Source: JANQRZ01 sp965214485 (GTDB taxonomy: Bacteria; Bacteroidota; Rhodothermia; Rhodothermales; JANQRZ01). Taken from it: a DNA stretch of 64,000 nt. The notes beneath the pieces were generated by a model. The model saw only the letters and a program-made list of their open reading frames with translations. It had not been told where the DNA came from and did no database searches. The stretch is from the NCBI GenBank assembly GCA_965214485.1, contig CBDCBW010000010.1, forward strand, positions 1-64,000. The letters run 5' to 3'. Below are positions 51,017-60,000 of this stretch, one piece after another. Both the position numbers and the translations under genes were made by a program. Numbering within the stretch: the stretch's first letter is position 1; the number at the start of each line of letters is the position of its first letter.

Positions 51017-54000
51017 CTAGCGCACGAGTGTCACGCGCTGCGTCTGGACGAACGAGCCCGCCGTCAGCCGCACCACGTAGACCCCGCTCGGCAGCGACTC
51101 CGCCGCCAAGCGCGCCGTGTGCCACCCGGCCCCGACCGACCCGTCGGCCAGCACCGCGACCTCGCGCCCGAGCACATCGTAGACCGCGAGCCGGACCTCG
51201 GCGCGCTCGGGCACCCCGAAGCGCACCGCCGTGGCCGAGGCGAACGGGTTCGGGAAGGCTGACAGCGTGACCTCGTCCGGCACCGTGCTGCTCGCCGCAG
51301 CGTCTAGCTTGTCCGCCTCTAGCTCGGCCGCCTCCTGCAGTGCCTGTGCCTCGGCGTCACCGGCCGGGCGGTTGCCCCCACCGACGTTGACGTGGTGGAG
51401 GTCCCGGTGCCGCGCACCCGAGGCATCGGTGACTTCGAGGGCGATCAGGACGTTTCCGCCGGGATTGAAGCGCTTAGCGAGCCTGTGGCTGGTGCTGGCG
51501 AGTCTGAACTCCTCGCAGATTGGCCCGCGTGTGCTCTCAGTGCAGGCGGTCGCGTTGCACGGCGGGGGGTTGCACGGGTCGGGGTAGTAGACGTAGCGCT
51601 CGAACCACTTGTAGGAGTAAGGGGGCTGCCCATGATGCGCGTTAGAGTTCCAGTAGCCGGTCTCGTTCACAGCGAGCGAAGTGGGACCTGAAATGTGGGC
51701 CGACAACGGCTGGAGCGGCGGGGGGGTCCATGCAAGCTGCTCTAGAATGAACGTCTTGATGCCGTTCGAGATGAAAAGGTGCCCCTGGCTCTCTGAACCG
51801 ATAGCGTTTGGGGCTGCGTCTCCATAGCCTCCTGCAACGTAGAAAGCGTCGAACGGGGTACGGCTTGCCTGGGTGATGGACGCTCCGAGGTCTTGATTTA
51901 AAAAGGTGGCGTCGAGCAGCGCATCTCGGGACGAGTAGCTGTTCGTCCGGTAGTCGAGCGCACTCACAGTGGGGACGAAAGCGTGCCGCGAAGCATAGAT
52001 GCTCAGTTCTACAGAGGCACTTGCACCAAGCCAGATCGAGGCAAAAAACCCGAAGATGTTGTCGCGCGTATCGATATCTATTTCCCTATTCTTGAGCAGC
52101 GACCATGTGGGTTGGTAGCCACCCGGGACGGTGTCGTAGGCGTTCCTGAGCGTAAGCGTGGACTGCGCGTCGGTGTCATTGTCGCAGAAGATGAAACACG
52201 TTCGGTGCCACCTCCGGTAGACCTGAGTCGCCACTCCCGCCGGCCCGGCGTTGCGCATGCGCATGCGAATGCTCTTCCCCTTGATCCCCCAAAGCGTCGA
52301 GTATCCGGCCTCGAAATAGAGCGTAGAGGCTCGAGGCTGCATTAGAGGCGCACTAGGCGTATTCCAGACCGGGTTCAGGTGCTGGCCGCGGCCGTCCCCA
52401 TTTCCGTTCGAGACGGCGACGAGGCGGAGATCGTCGGGATAGTCGCCGAGGGCGATGAGGTCAGCGTAGAGGTCCCTGCGGATCTGCGTCTGGACAGCGC
52501 TCGGGGAGCTGGCACCGAGGTCGAGTCCGGCCCAGAACGTGGAGAGCTGCTGAGCCGCTGCTCCGTAGAGCCGCTGCTCGATGAAGTCCACGCCGTCACC
52601 GACGGAAGGTATAAGTTCGAGGAAGGGGAGAATGTCGAGCACGCCATCGGCGATGCCGTAGAAGTCGGCGAAGGCCATTGAGAGACCGGCGGTGGAGTAC
52701 GCCCCCTGCTGCGGGCTGTCGTAGGAGACGAAGAGGCCGACGCGGTGATCTACATTCATCTCCTCCTCCATGTAGGCGAGGGCGTAGCGGGAGACGAGGC
52801 CGCCCATGCTCAGGCCGATCACGGCTCCGATCTCGCCGTCCGAGTCGGGGTTGTCGTCCATCTCGGCGTGGATGCGCTGGATGAGGTCTACGAGGGCGAG
52901 GCCGTTGCGCTGGATGAAGTCCTGGGAGTCGGCATAGTCCATCACCACGATGTCGTAGTCTTCTGCTTTCAACGCCTGAGGGAGATCTACGAATGGACCT
53001 ACCGTGAACTCGTCGCGATACCGTCGAATCTTCTCGTATAGCTTGTCCAGGGTCGTGTCCTCGAATGGGTCGTAGCCGCTGACGACGATGATGGGGTTCG
53101 TGATGTGGGTGTGGCCCGGCGCGAGCGAGACGGCGTAGTCGTACTTCGCTGTGCGGTTCGTGCCGTCGTAACGGCTGAGCACGTTGGGGTAGTTGCGCGC
53201 GCCGGACCAGGCGAGCTGCGGATCCGGCTCGACGCCGCAATGCACGGACGACCAGTGGCTCCCCACCGCGCCTTCCGCGCACGCCTCCCCGGAGGAACGT
53301 CCGACGAGGTTTTGCCCCGCCCCACCGCTCGTGCTCTCCCGCACCCGGAGCGCAAACCGGGCGTGCCGCACCGACCCGGCTACGCTCGCCCTAACCTGCA
53401 CCGTCTTCTCTCCAGGTGTGCCATAAGCGGCGCTCACCGTCTGCCCTACGCTCACGGTTCGGTACCCGCCCCCATCGCCGGGGTCTACGTCGACCGTCGA
53501 GGGCGTCCCCGTCCCTGCTGGCACGACGAACAGTCCACTCGGGACGCTGAATGTGGCCGTCGCGCCCACCTCGACCGGGCCGAGGCGCGCGTTCGTCATC
53601 TCGGCTCCGTAGAGCACACCCGCGGCGAAGGCCGACGCCTGCTCGTAGGGCGGAGGCATTGCGTAGGCGGTCCTACTGCCGACGCCTACTGTCGGGCGGT
53701 AGACCTGCTGGACGGGGCCAGAGTCGTCTACCTCGAGGCGACCATCCTGAAGAGGAGCCTCCGAGATATAGTCGAACGGCTGGTAGAGCAGCGCGATGGG
53801 GAGCCGGCCGGCTTCGCGCTCGTCGTGGGCCAGGGTAGCGAGCGCAGTCGGCGAAGGGAAGTCGGAAGGGTCGGCCGCGCTCATGCGGAGCTGCCCGAAG
53901 AGCACTTCCCATTGCAGCGGGCGGAGGGTGTCGGCGGCCGTCGTACCCTGGAAGCGGCCTGGGTCGAGGTAGACGGAGCGTCGGTTGGCGAGCACGCCCG

Positions 54001-54130
54001 TTTCGGTTTCCGATAGGTCTAGGAGTTCATAGGGCGCGTCGAAGGAGGCGGCAGGGTCCTGTCCAGCAGCGGGGAACGCGGAGAGGGTCAGGAAAACGAG
54101 GAGGAGGTACTGGAAAGCGGATCGGTGCAT
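51017..54130 (-). CDS. T9SS-sorted secreted alpha/beta hydrolase
   Basis: This 1037-aa protein has a signal peptide (MHRSAFQYLLLVFLTLSAFP, cut before AAGQ). After an N-terminal region and an Ig-like beta domain (about residues 180-270), a hydrolase domain starts near residue 330 (NPIIVVSGYDPFEDTTLDKL). The nucleophile elbow is GLSMGGLVSR near residue 440, as in lipases and PGAP1-like esterases; Asp and His are not assigned. A second beta region and a type A sorting domain end the protein (SAFPNPFASATAVRF, VYDVLGREVAVLA, ending VTLVR). A truncated copy of its first about 92 residues lies upstream, and four paralogous lipoproteins are encoded next to it. Confidence 0.8.
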   Translation of the reverse strand: MHRSAFQYLLLVFLTLSAFPAAGQDPAASFDAPYELLDLSETETGVLANRRSVYLDPGRFQGTTAADTLRPLQWEVLFGQLRMSAADPSDFPSPTALATLAHDEREAGRLPIALLYQPFDYISEAPLQDGRLEVDDSGPVQQVYRPTVGVGSRTAYAMPPPYEQASAFAAGVLYGAEMTNARLGPVEVGATATFSVPSGLFVVPAGTGTPSTVDVDPGDGGGYRTVSVGQTVSAAYGTPGEKTVQVRASVAGSVRHARFALRVRESTSGGAGQNLVGRSSGEACAEGAVGSHWSSVHCGVEPDPQLAWSGARNYPNVLSRYDGTNRTAKYDYAVSLAPGHTHITNPIIVVSGYDPFEDTTLDKLYEKIRRYRDEFTVGPFVDLPQALKAEDYDIVVMDYADSQDFIQRNGLALVDLIQRIHAEMDDNPDSDGEIGAVIGLSMGGLVSRYALAYMEEEMNVDHRVGLFVSYDSPQQGAYSTAGLSMAFADFYGIADGVLDILPFLELIPSVGDGVDFIEQRLYGAAAQQLSTFWAGLDLGASSPSAVQTQIRRDLYADLIALGDYPDDLRLVAVSNGNGDGRGQHLNPVWNTPSAPLMQPRASTLYFEAGYSTLWGIKGKSIRMRMRNAGPAGVATQVYRRWHRTCFIFCDNDTDAQSTLTLRNAYDTVPGGYQPTWSLLKNREIDIDTRDNIFGFFASIWLGASASVELSIYASRHAFVPTVSALDYRTNSYSSRDALLDATFLNQDLGASITQASRTPFDAFYVAGGYGDAAPNAIGSESQGHLFISNGIKTFILEQLAWTPPPLQPLSAHISGPTSLAVNETGYWNSNAHHGQPPYSYKWFERYVYYPDPCNPPPCNATACTESTRGPICEEFRLASTSHRLAKRFNPGGNVLIALEVTDASGARHRDLHHVNVGGGNRPAGDAEAQALQEAAELEADKLDAAASSTVPDEVTLSAFPNPFASATAVRFGVPERAEVRLAVYDVLGREVAVLADGSVGAGWHTARLAAESLPSGVYVVRLTAGSFVQTQRVTLVR

Positions 54131-54188
54131 GGGTTATGGTCGGATGATCGTAGGTAATGAGGGAGGGAAAGGGCCGAGCGGAGGGTGC

Positions 54189-54701
54189 CTAGTCCTCAGG
54201 CGAGTCGAGGACGGCGGTGAAGCCGCCGGTGAGGCGGCGGTTGCACGGCACGAGCGTGGTCGTGCTCACGTCGGCGGCGAAGACCCCCGCGATGAGGCTG
54301 TCCCGGACGGAGGTGACTTCGAGCCGACCGCTGCCGCTGCCTATGCAGCCGGGACCGCCGTAGCTGACTCCTACCCCTTCGAATTGCGCACCCGTCTGGA
54401 GATCGTCCCCGTCTACACCAGAGAGGACAATACCTATACTGGGTCGTCCTTCGGGAGAGAACTCACCTGTCAAGTCGATGACGAAAGTGGAGAGATCACC
54501 ATTACGGCTTGTGAAGTGGACGGCGGAGGTCTCGTAGGCGTCGTTGTCGTCCTCACGGACGAGGCCGTGCCCGTCCGGCTGCCCGGCGAAGTCCCGACGG
54601 AGTTCGTCGAACGACGGCAGCGGCGCGTCGGTACCGCCGCTGTCGCACCCGGCCGCGCCGAGCGTGAAGAGGGTGATCAGGAGAGCAGAGAAGCGGATCA
54701 T
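54189..54701 (-). CDS. Lipoprotein, tandem paralog A
   Basis: This 170-aa protein has a lipobox GAAGC (Cys 19), then DSGGTDAPLPSFDELRRDFA. Its C-terminal half, including RLEVTSVRDSLIAGVFAADV and LVPCNRRLTGGFTAVLDSPE, is almost the same in paralogs B, C and D. The middle (residues about 60-85) is unlike the others. The whole has beta character and two conserved Cys in the mature part (GGPGC and VPCNRR). It lies 58 bp upstream of the T9SS hydrolase on the same strand. Function is unknown; a surface-exposed partner of the hydrolase is an inference from position. Confidence 0.7.
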   Translation of the reverse strand: MIRFSALLITLFTLGAAGCDSGGTDAPLPSFDELRRDFAGQPDGHGLVREDDNDAYETSAVHFTSRNGDLSTFVIDLTGEFSPEGRPSIGIVLSGVDGDDLQTGAQFEGVGVSYGGPGCIGSGSGRLEVTSVRDSLIAGVFAADVSTTTLVPCNRRLTGGFTAVLDSPED

Positions 54702-54754
54702 GGTCAGCCACAGTCAGAGGAGTACGAAGCGATGAATTGTTGTTATTGATTAAC

Positions 54755-55105
54755 CTAGCCCACAAACACTCCACTACCTATGAATCCCCCACCAAAGTTT
54801 GACGCTATTCCTAGCATGTCCGGCGAGGGGAAGTCGGAAGGGTCGGCCGCGCTCATGCGGAGCTGCCCGAAGAGCACTTCCCATTGCAGCGGGCGGAGGG
54901 TGTCGGCGGCCGTCGTACCCTGGAAGCGGCCTGGGTCGAGGTAGACGGAGCGTCGGTTGGCGAGCACGCCCGTTTCGGTTTCCGAGAGGTCGAGAAGCTC
55001 GTAGGGCGCGTCGAAGGAAGCGGCAGGGTCTTGCCCGGCAGCGGGCAACGCGGAGAGAGTCAGGAAAGCGAGAAGGAGGAAAGAGTGGAGAGTAGGTCGA
55101 TGCAT
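54755..55105 (-). pseudogene. Truncated duplicate of the T9SS hydrolase N-terminus
   Basis: The 116-residue frame starts MHRPTLHSFLLLAFLTLSAL and matches the hydrolase at 54130 nearly residue for residue for about 92 residues (to SDFPSP). It then diverges into 24 unrelated residues ending FIGSGVFVG. The DNA homology stops near 54829. It has a signal peptide but lacks the hydrolase and sorting domains. It is most simply a remnant of a duplication of a lipoprotein-plus-hydrolase unit. Confidence 0.75.
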
Positions 55106-55164
55106 GGGGTAGGGTATGAGGGGTGGCGGTAGGTGCACGAGTGAGGGGAACGAGCGGAGAGGGC

Positions 55165-55680
55165 CTAGTCCTCAGGCGAGCCGAGGACGGCGGTGAAGCC
55201 GCCGGTGAGGCGGCGGTTGCACGGCACGAGCGTGGTCGTGCTCACGTCGGCGGCGAAGACCCCCGCGATGAGGCTGTCGCGGACGGAGGTGACTTCGAGG
55301 CGGCCACTGCCGCTGCCCGCGCAGCCTGGGCCGCCGTAGAGGGCACCAACCCCCTCGAACTGCATACCAAGTTGGAGGTCTGCACCGTCTACCCCACGGA
55401 CGATGAGAGTTATTCCAGGACGTCCATTGGGCTCGACCTCACCTTCAAGGCGCACCCGGAACTCTGCAAGCTCTCCTTCGCCCGTAGTAAAATGCACGGC
55501 GGAAGTCTCGTAGGCGTCGTCACCGTGCTCGCGGACGAGGCCGCGCCCGTCCGGCTGCCCGGCGAAGTCCCGCCGGAGTTCGTCGAACGACGGCAGCGGC
55601 GCGTCGGTACCGCCGCTGTCGCAGCCGGCCGCGCCGAGGAGGAAGAGGGCCGTGAGTGCGAAGGCGAGCAAGCGAGTCAT
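55165..55680 (-). CDS. Lipoprotein, tandem paralog B
   Basis: This 171-aa paralog has a lipobox LGAAGC and DSGGTDAPLPSFDELRRDFA. Its middle differs from A (GEGELAEFRVRLEGEVEPNG, GADLQLGMQFEGVGALYGG). The C-terminal half is shared (SVRDSLIAGVFAADVSTTTL). An ATG at 55701 (MHRPAPT) could add seven residues but copies the start of the truncated hydrolase, so ATG 55680 is preferred. It lies 59 bp upstream of the truncated hydrolase, the same order as paralog A and the full hydrolase. Confidence 0.7.
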   Translation of the reverse strand: MTRLLAFALTALFLLGAAGCDSGGTDAPLPSFDELRRDFAGQPDGRGLVREHGDDAYETSAVHFTTGEGELAEFRVRLEGEVEPNGRPGITLIVRGVDGADLQLGMQFEGVGALYGGPGCAGSGSGRLEVTSVRDSLIAGVFAADVSTTTLVPCNRRLTGGFTAVLGSPED

Positions 55681-55760
55681 GGTGGGAGCGGGTCGATGCA
55701 TGGGGTAGGGTCGGATGATGGTAGGTACACGAGGGAGGGAAGGGGCCGAGCGGGAGCGGC

Positions 55761-56276
55761 CTAGTCCTCGGGCGAGCCGAGGGCGGCCGTGAAGCCACCG
55801 GTGAGGCGGCGGTTGCACGGCACGAGCGTGGTCGTGCTCACGTCGGCGGCAAAGACCCCCGCGATGAGGCTGTCGCGGACGGTGGTGACTTCGAGGCGAC
55901 CGCTGCCGCTGCCTATGCAGCCGGGACCGCCGTAGAGGACTCCAACACCCTCAAATTCTGCATCAGGCTGGAGGTCTACGCCATCAACCCCATCAATGAT
56001 GAGAGTAATTCCAGGGCGTCCATTCTCGGATCGCTCCCCTTCCAAGGTCACTCGGAACTTGACGAGTTCGCCCGTCCTGTTCGTGCGGTGAACAGCGGAG
56101 GTCTCGTAGGCGTCGTCATCGTTCTCACGGACGAGACCGCGCCCCGGCGGCTGTCCAGCGAAGTCTCGGCGCAGTTCCTCAAACGACGGCAGAGGCTCGT
56201 CAGTACCGCCGCTGTCGCAGCCGGCAGCCCCGAGCGTGAAGAAGATGGTGAGCGCGAAGGCGAGCAAGCGAATCAT
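55761..56276 (-). CDS. Lipoprotein, tandem paralog C
   Basis: This 171-aa paralog has a lipobox LGAAGC and DSGGTDEPLPSFEELRRDFA. Its middle is the most distinct of the four (VHRTNRTGELVKFRVTLEGE, VDGVDLQPDAEFEGVGVLYG). The end is shared except for TTVRDSL in place of TSVRDSL. It lies 80 bp upstream of paralog B on the same strand. Function is unknown. Confidence 0.7.
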   Translation of the reverse strand: MIRLLAFALTIFFTLGAAGCDSGGTDEPLPSFEELRRDFAGQPPGRGLVRENDDDAYETSAVHRTNRTGELVKFRVTLEGERSENGRPGITLIIDGVDGVDLQPDAEFEGVGVLYGGPGCIGSGSGRLEVTTVRDSLIAGVFAADVSTTTLVPCNRRLTGGFTAALGSPED

Positions 56277-56335
56277 AGCAGAAGCGGTTAGTGGTTTGGT
56301 AGAGAGTACGCCTGTCGGTGCGGGAAGCCGGCAGC

Positions 56336-56851
56336 CTAGTCCTCGGGCGAGTCGAGGACGGCGGTGAAGCCGCCGGTGAGGCGGCGGTTGCACGGCACGA
56401 GCGTGGTCGTGCTCACGTCGGCGGCGAAGACCCCCGCGATGAGGCTGTCCCGGACGGAGGTGACTTCGAGCCGACCGCTGCCGCTGCCTATGCAGCCGGG
56501 GCCACCGTAGCTGACTCCTACCCCTTCGAATTGCGCACCCGTCTGGAGATCGTCCCCGTCTACACCAGAGAGAATGAGGGTCGTCCGGGGGCGACCGTTT
56601 GCGGAAAGCTCTCCTTCCAAGACTACTCGGAATTTGGCAAGCTCTCCCTCCCCCGTCGTGAAGTGGACAGCGGAAGTCTCGTAGGCGTCGTCGTCGTTCT
56701 CGCGGACGAGGCCGCGCCCCTCAGGCTGCCCGGCGAAGTCGCGGCGCAGTTCCTCAAACGACGGCAAAGGCTCGTCCGTACCGCCGCTGTCGCAGCCGGC
56801 CGCGCCGAGGAGAGAGAGGACGAGAAGCGTGAGGGCAGGAAAGCGAATCAT
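56336..56851 (-). CDS. Lipoprotein, tandem paralog D
   Basis: This 171-aa paralog is the first of the array in transcription order. It has a lipobox LGAAGC and DSGGTDEPLPSFEELRRDFA like C. Its VHFTTGEGELAKFRV segment is like B, and SGVDGDDLQTGAQFEGVGVS is like A. It is therefore a mosaic of its neighbours. The ATG at 56851 starts the signal peptide. Function is unknown. Confidence 0.7.
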   Translation of the reverse strand: MIRFPALTLLVLSLLGAAGCDSGGTDEPLPSFEELRRDFAGQPEGRGLVRENDDDAYETSAVHFTTGEGELAKFRVVLEGELSANGRPRTTLILSGVDGDDLQTGAQFEGVGVSYGGPGCIGSGSGRLEVTSVRDSLIAGVFAADVSTTTLVPCNRRLTGGFTAVLDSPED

Positions 56852-56945
56852 AGTCGAGAGAAATACAGGAACGGGAAATATTATCATTCACTCCTCCAAC
56901 CTAACCCAGCCTCGCCGCACTAACCGTGAACACCCCGACAACAAC

Positions 56946-56985
56946 GACGCGCCCCCGGTCTGCCGAAGCGGACCGGGGGCGCGTC
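56946..56985 (-). terminator. Terminator hairpin after the beta-helix T9SS gene
   Basis: GACGCGCCCCCGGTC (56946-56960) pairs perfectly with GACCGGGGGCGCGTC (56971-56985). On the minus strand it is followed by GTTGTTGT. The stem and its distance to the stop codon closely match 50949-50988. Confidence 0.75.
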
Positions 56986-57011
56986 GCGTTACCCTTCGAT
57001 GACGGTGCGCC

Positions 57012-60000
57012 CTAGCGCACGAGCGTTACCCGCTGCGTCTGGACAAACGAGCCCGCCGTCAGCCGCACCAGGTACGTCCCGCTCGGCAGGGCCGCCGCGT
57101 CGAGGAAGGCCGTGTGCCGACCGGCCTCGACCTCGCTGTCCACGAGCGTGGCGACCGCCCGCCCGAGCACGTCGTAGACGACGAGCCGGACCCGGGCCGT
57201 CTCCGGCGTCTCGAAGCCCAGCGCGAGGCGGTCGGAGAACGGGTTTGGGTAGGCCGAGCTCAGGGCAAACGCGTCGGGCGTCGTCAGCGAAGCCGCTTCG
57301 GGCAGCTCCGTCGCCGCCTCGTCCGAAGCTGCTGCCTCGGCCGCCTCCGTGCTCTCTGGCGCTTCCTGTTCGTTCACCGCGACGAGCGGGGCCGTGGCCC
57401 CGAACTCGAACGAGCCGGCGTCGCACGCGCCGACGGGCGCGCCGAAGCCGCGCTGATCGACCGGGCCGCAGGTCCCACCGATGTTGATGGCGCGGCTGCC
57501 GGCGAGGAGCGCGTGGGTCATCGTCGGGCCGCCGTTGTTGGCAAGCGGGCCGAGGCCCGGGTCGCCGAGGCGGCTGCCCATGGCACCGCCCATCGTCGTG
57601 GCGCAGCCGTCGAGCCGCTCGGCGACGTTGAAGCCGGCGTTGACCACCGTGCCGGAGCACTCCGGCCCCGCCGGGGCGGTGTTGTCGCCCGCGATCGAGT
57701 TGCCGACGCTGAGCGTGCCGGCCTCGTTGCGGAGGCCGCCCCCGGCGACCGACGCCGTGTTGCGCGCGACGGTCGTGTTGCGCAGCGCGACGTTCCCGGC
57801 GGCTACGTTGAGCCCGCCGCCGCGCTGGGCGACGTTGCCCGAGAGCGTGCTGTTGCCGACGACCATCGTGCCGCCGTCGTTGTACAGCCCGCCCCCGGTC
57901 GGGGAGTCGTTGCCGGAGACCGTCGACCGGACGACCGCGAGGGTACCGACGGCGGAGTTCCACAGGCCGCCGCCCTCGTTGGCCGCCGTGTTGTCCCGGG
58001 CGGTGCTCTGGGTGAAGCCCACGGTGCCGGCTCCGGTGACGTGGAGGCCGCCGCCGTTGCCGGGGTTCGCCCCCGCGTTGTTGCCGTTGAGCGTGGACCT
58101 GATCACCGCCGTCGTGCTGGCGTTGTCCTCGATCCCGCCGCCGGCGCGGTTGGCCGCGTTGCCGGTGATGAGGGTCGCCGTGACGGTGAGCGTGCCGCCG
58201 GCGTTGTTGAAGATGCCGCCGCCCGAGCCGAGCTCGCCCTGGGCGCGGTTCTTCGAGATCACTGCGTTCGTGACGTCGAGGGTCCCGCCCTGGTTGAAGA
58301 GGCCGGCCCCGCCGTCGGTGGCCTCGTCGCCGGTGGCGATGTTGCTCCGGACGGACATGCCGTCGACCGAGAGCGAGCCCGAGGACCACAGGCCGCCGCC
58401 TTCGACGGCCGTGTTGTCGCGGGCCTGGCCGCCGGTGACGGTCACGTCGCCGCCGCCGGTGTGGAGGCCGCCGCCGTTGCCGGGATTCGTCCCCCCGTCG
58501 TTGCTCAGCAGCAGGACCTCGGTCAGCGTCGTCGTGCTGGCGTTGTCCTCGATCCCGCCGCCGGCGCGGTTGGCCGAGTTGCCGGAGACCGTCGAGTTCG
58601 AGACCGTCAGCGTGCCGCCGCTGTTGTTGAGGATGCCGCCGCCCGAGCCGGAGGTGCCGGTGGCGCGGTTTTTGGCGATGGTCGCGTTCGTCACGTCCAT
58701 CGTCCCGCCCTCGTTGTAGAGGCCGCCGCCGCCCTGCGCGGCGTCGTCGCCGGTGCCGACGTTGTTGTTGATCGTCATCCCGTCGACCGTCAGCGAGCCG
58801 GAGGACCACAGCCCGCCGCCTTCGACGGCGATGTTGTTGATCGCGGAACCGCCGTTGACGGTGACGGTGCCGCCGCCGGTGTGGAGGCCGCCGCCGTTGC
58901 CGGGGTTCTGCCCGGCGTCGTTGCCGTCAAGCGTGACGTCGTTGAGCGCCGTGGTGCTGGTGAAGTCAGACGCGGTGCTGGCGTTGTCCTCGATCCCACC
59001 GCCCGCGCGCTGCGAGCTGTTGCCCGAGACCGTCGAGTTCGAGACCGTGAGCATACCGCCGTTGTTGAGGATGCCGCCGCCCGAGCCGGAGGTGCCCGTC
59101 GCCATGTTGCCGGCGATGGTCGCGTTCGTCACGTCCATCGTCCCGCCCTCGTTGTAGAGGCCGCCGCCGCCCTGCGCGGCGTCGTCGCCGGTGCCGACGT
59201 TGTTGCTGATCGTCATCCCGTCGACCGTCAGCGAGCCGGAGGACCACAGCCCGCCGCCTTCGACGGCGATGTTGTTGATCGCGGAACCGCCGTTGACGGT
59301 GACGGTGCCGCCGCCGGTGTGGAGGCCGCCGCCGTTGCCGGGGTTCTGCCCGGCGTCGTTGCCGTCGAGCGTGACGTTCGCCAGCGTCGTCGTGCTGCCC
59401 GCGTCCTCGATCCCACCGCCGGCGCGCTGCGAGCTGTTGCCCGTGAGCACCGAGTTGGAGACGGTCAGCGTGCCGCCGCTGTTGTTGAGGATGCCGCCGC
59501 CCGAGCCGGAGGTGCCCGTCGCCATGTTGCCGTTGATCGTGGCTCCATCGACGTCCATCGTGCCGCCCTCGTTGTAGAGCGCGCCGCCGCCCTGCGCGGC
59601 GTCGTCGCCGGTGCCGACGTTGTTGCTGAGCGAGGTGCCGCTGACCGTGAGCGAGCCTGAGGACCACAGGCCGCCGCCTTCGACGGCGACGTTGTCCTTG
59701 ACGATGCCGTTGGTGAAGGTCGCCGTGCCGCCGCCGGTGTGGAAGCCGCCGCCGTTGCCGGGGTTGGTGCCCGCGTCGTTGGCCTCGATCACCGAGTTGG
59801 TCACGGTCGTCGTGCTGGCGTTGTCTTCGATCCCGCCGCCTGCGCGCTGCGAGGTGTTGCGGGCGATGAACGAGTTGTTGACCGTCAGCGTGCCGCCGGC
59901 GTTGTTCAGGATGCCGCCGCCCGAGCCGGAGGCGCCGGTGGCGTCGTTGTCCGTGATCGTCGCGTCGCGGACGTTCATCGTGCCGCCCTGGTTGAACAGG

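Noticed and set aside
55681..55701. Start of lipoprotein paralog B at ATG 55701 (MHRPAPT)
   Set aside because: This ATG and its flank copy the 5' end of the neighbouring hydrolase gene; the lipoprotein signal begins at the ATG at 55680, as in the other paralogs.
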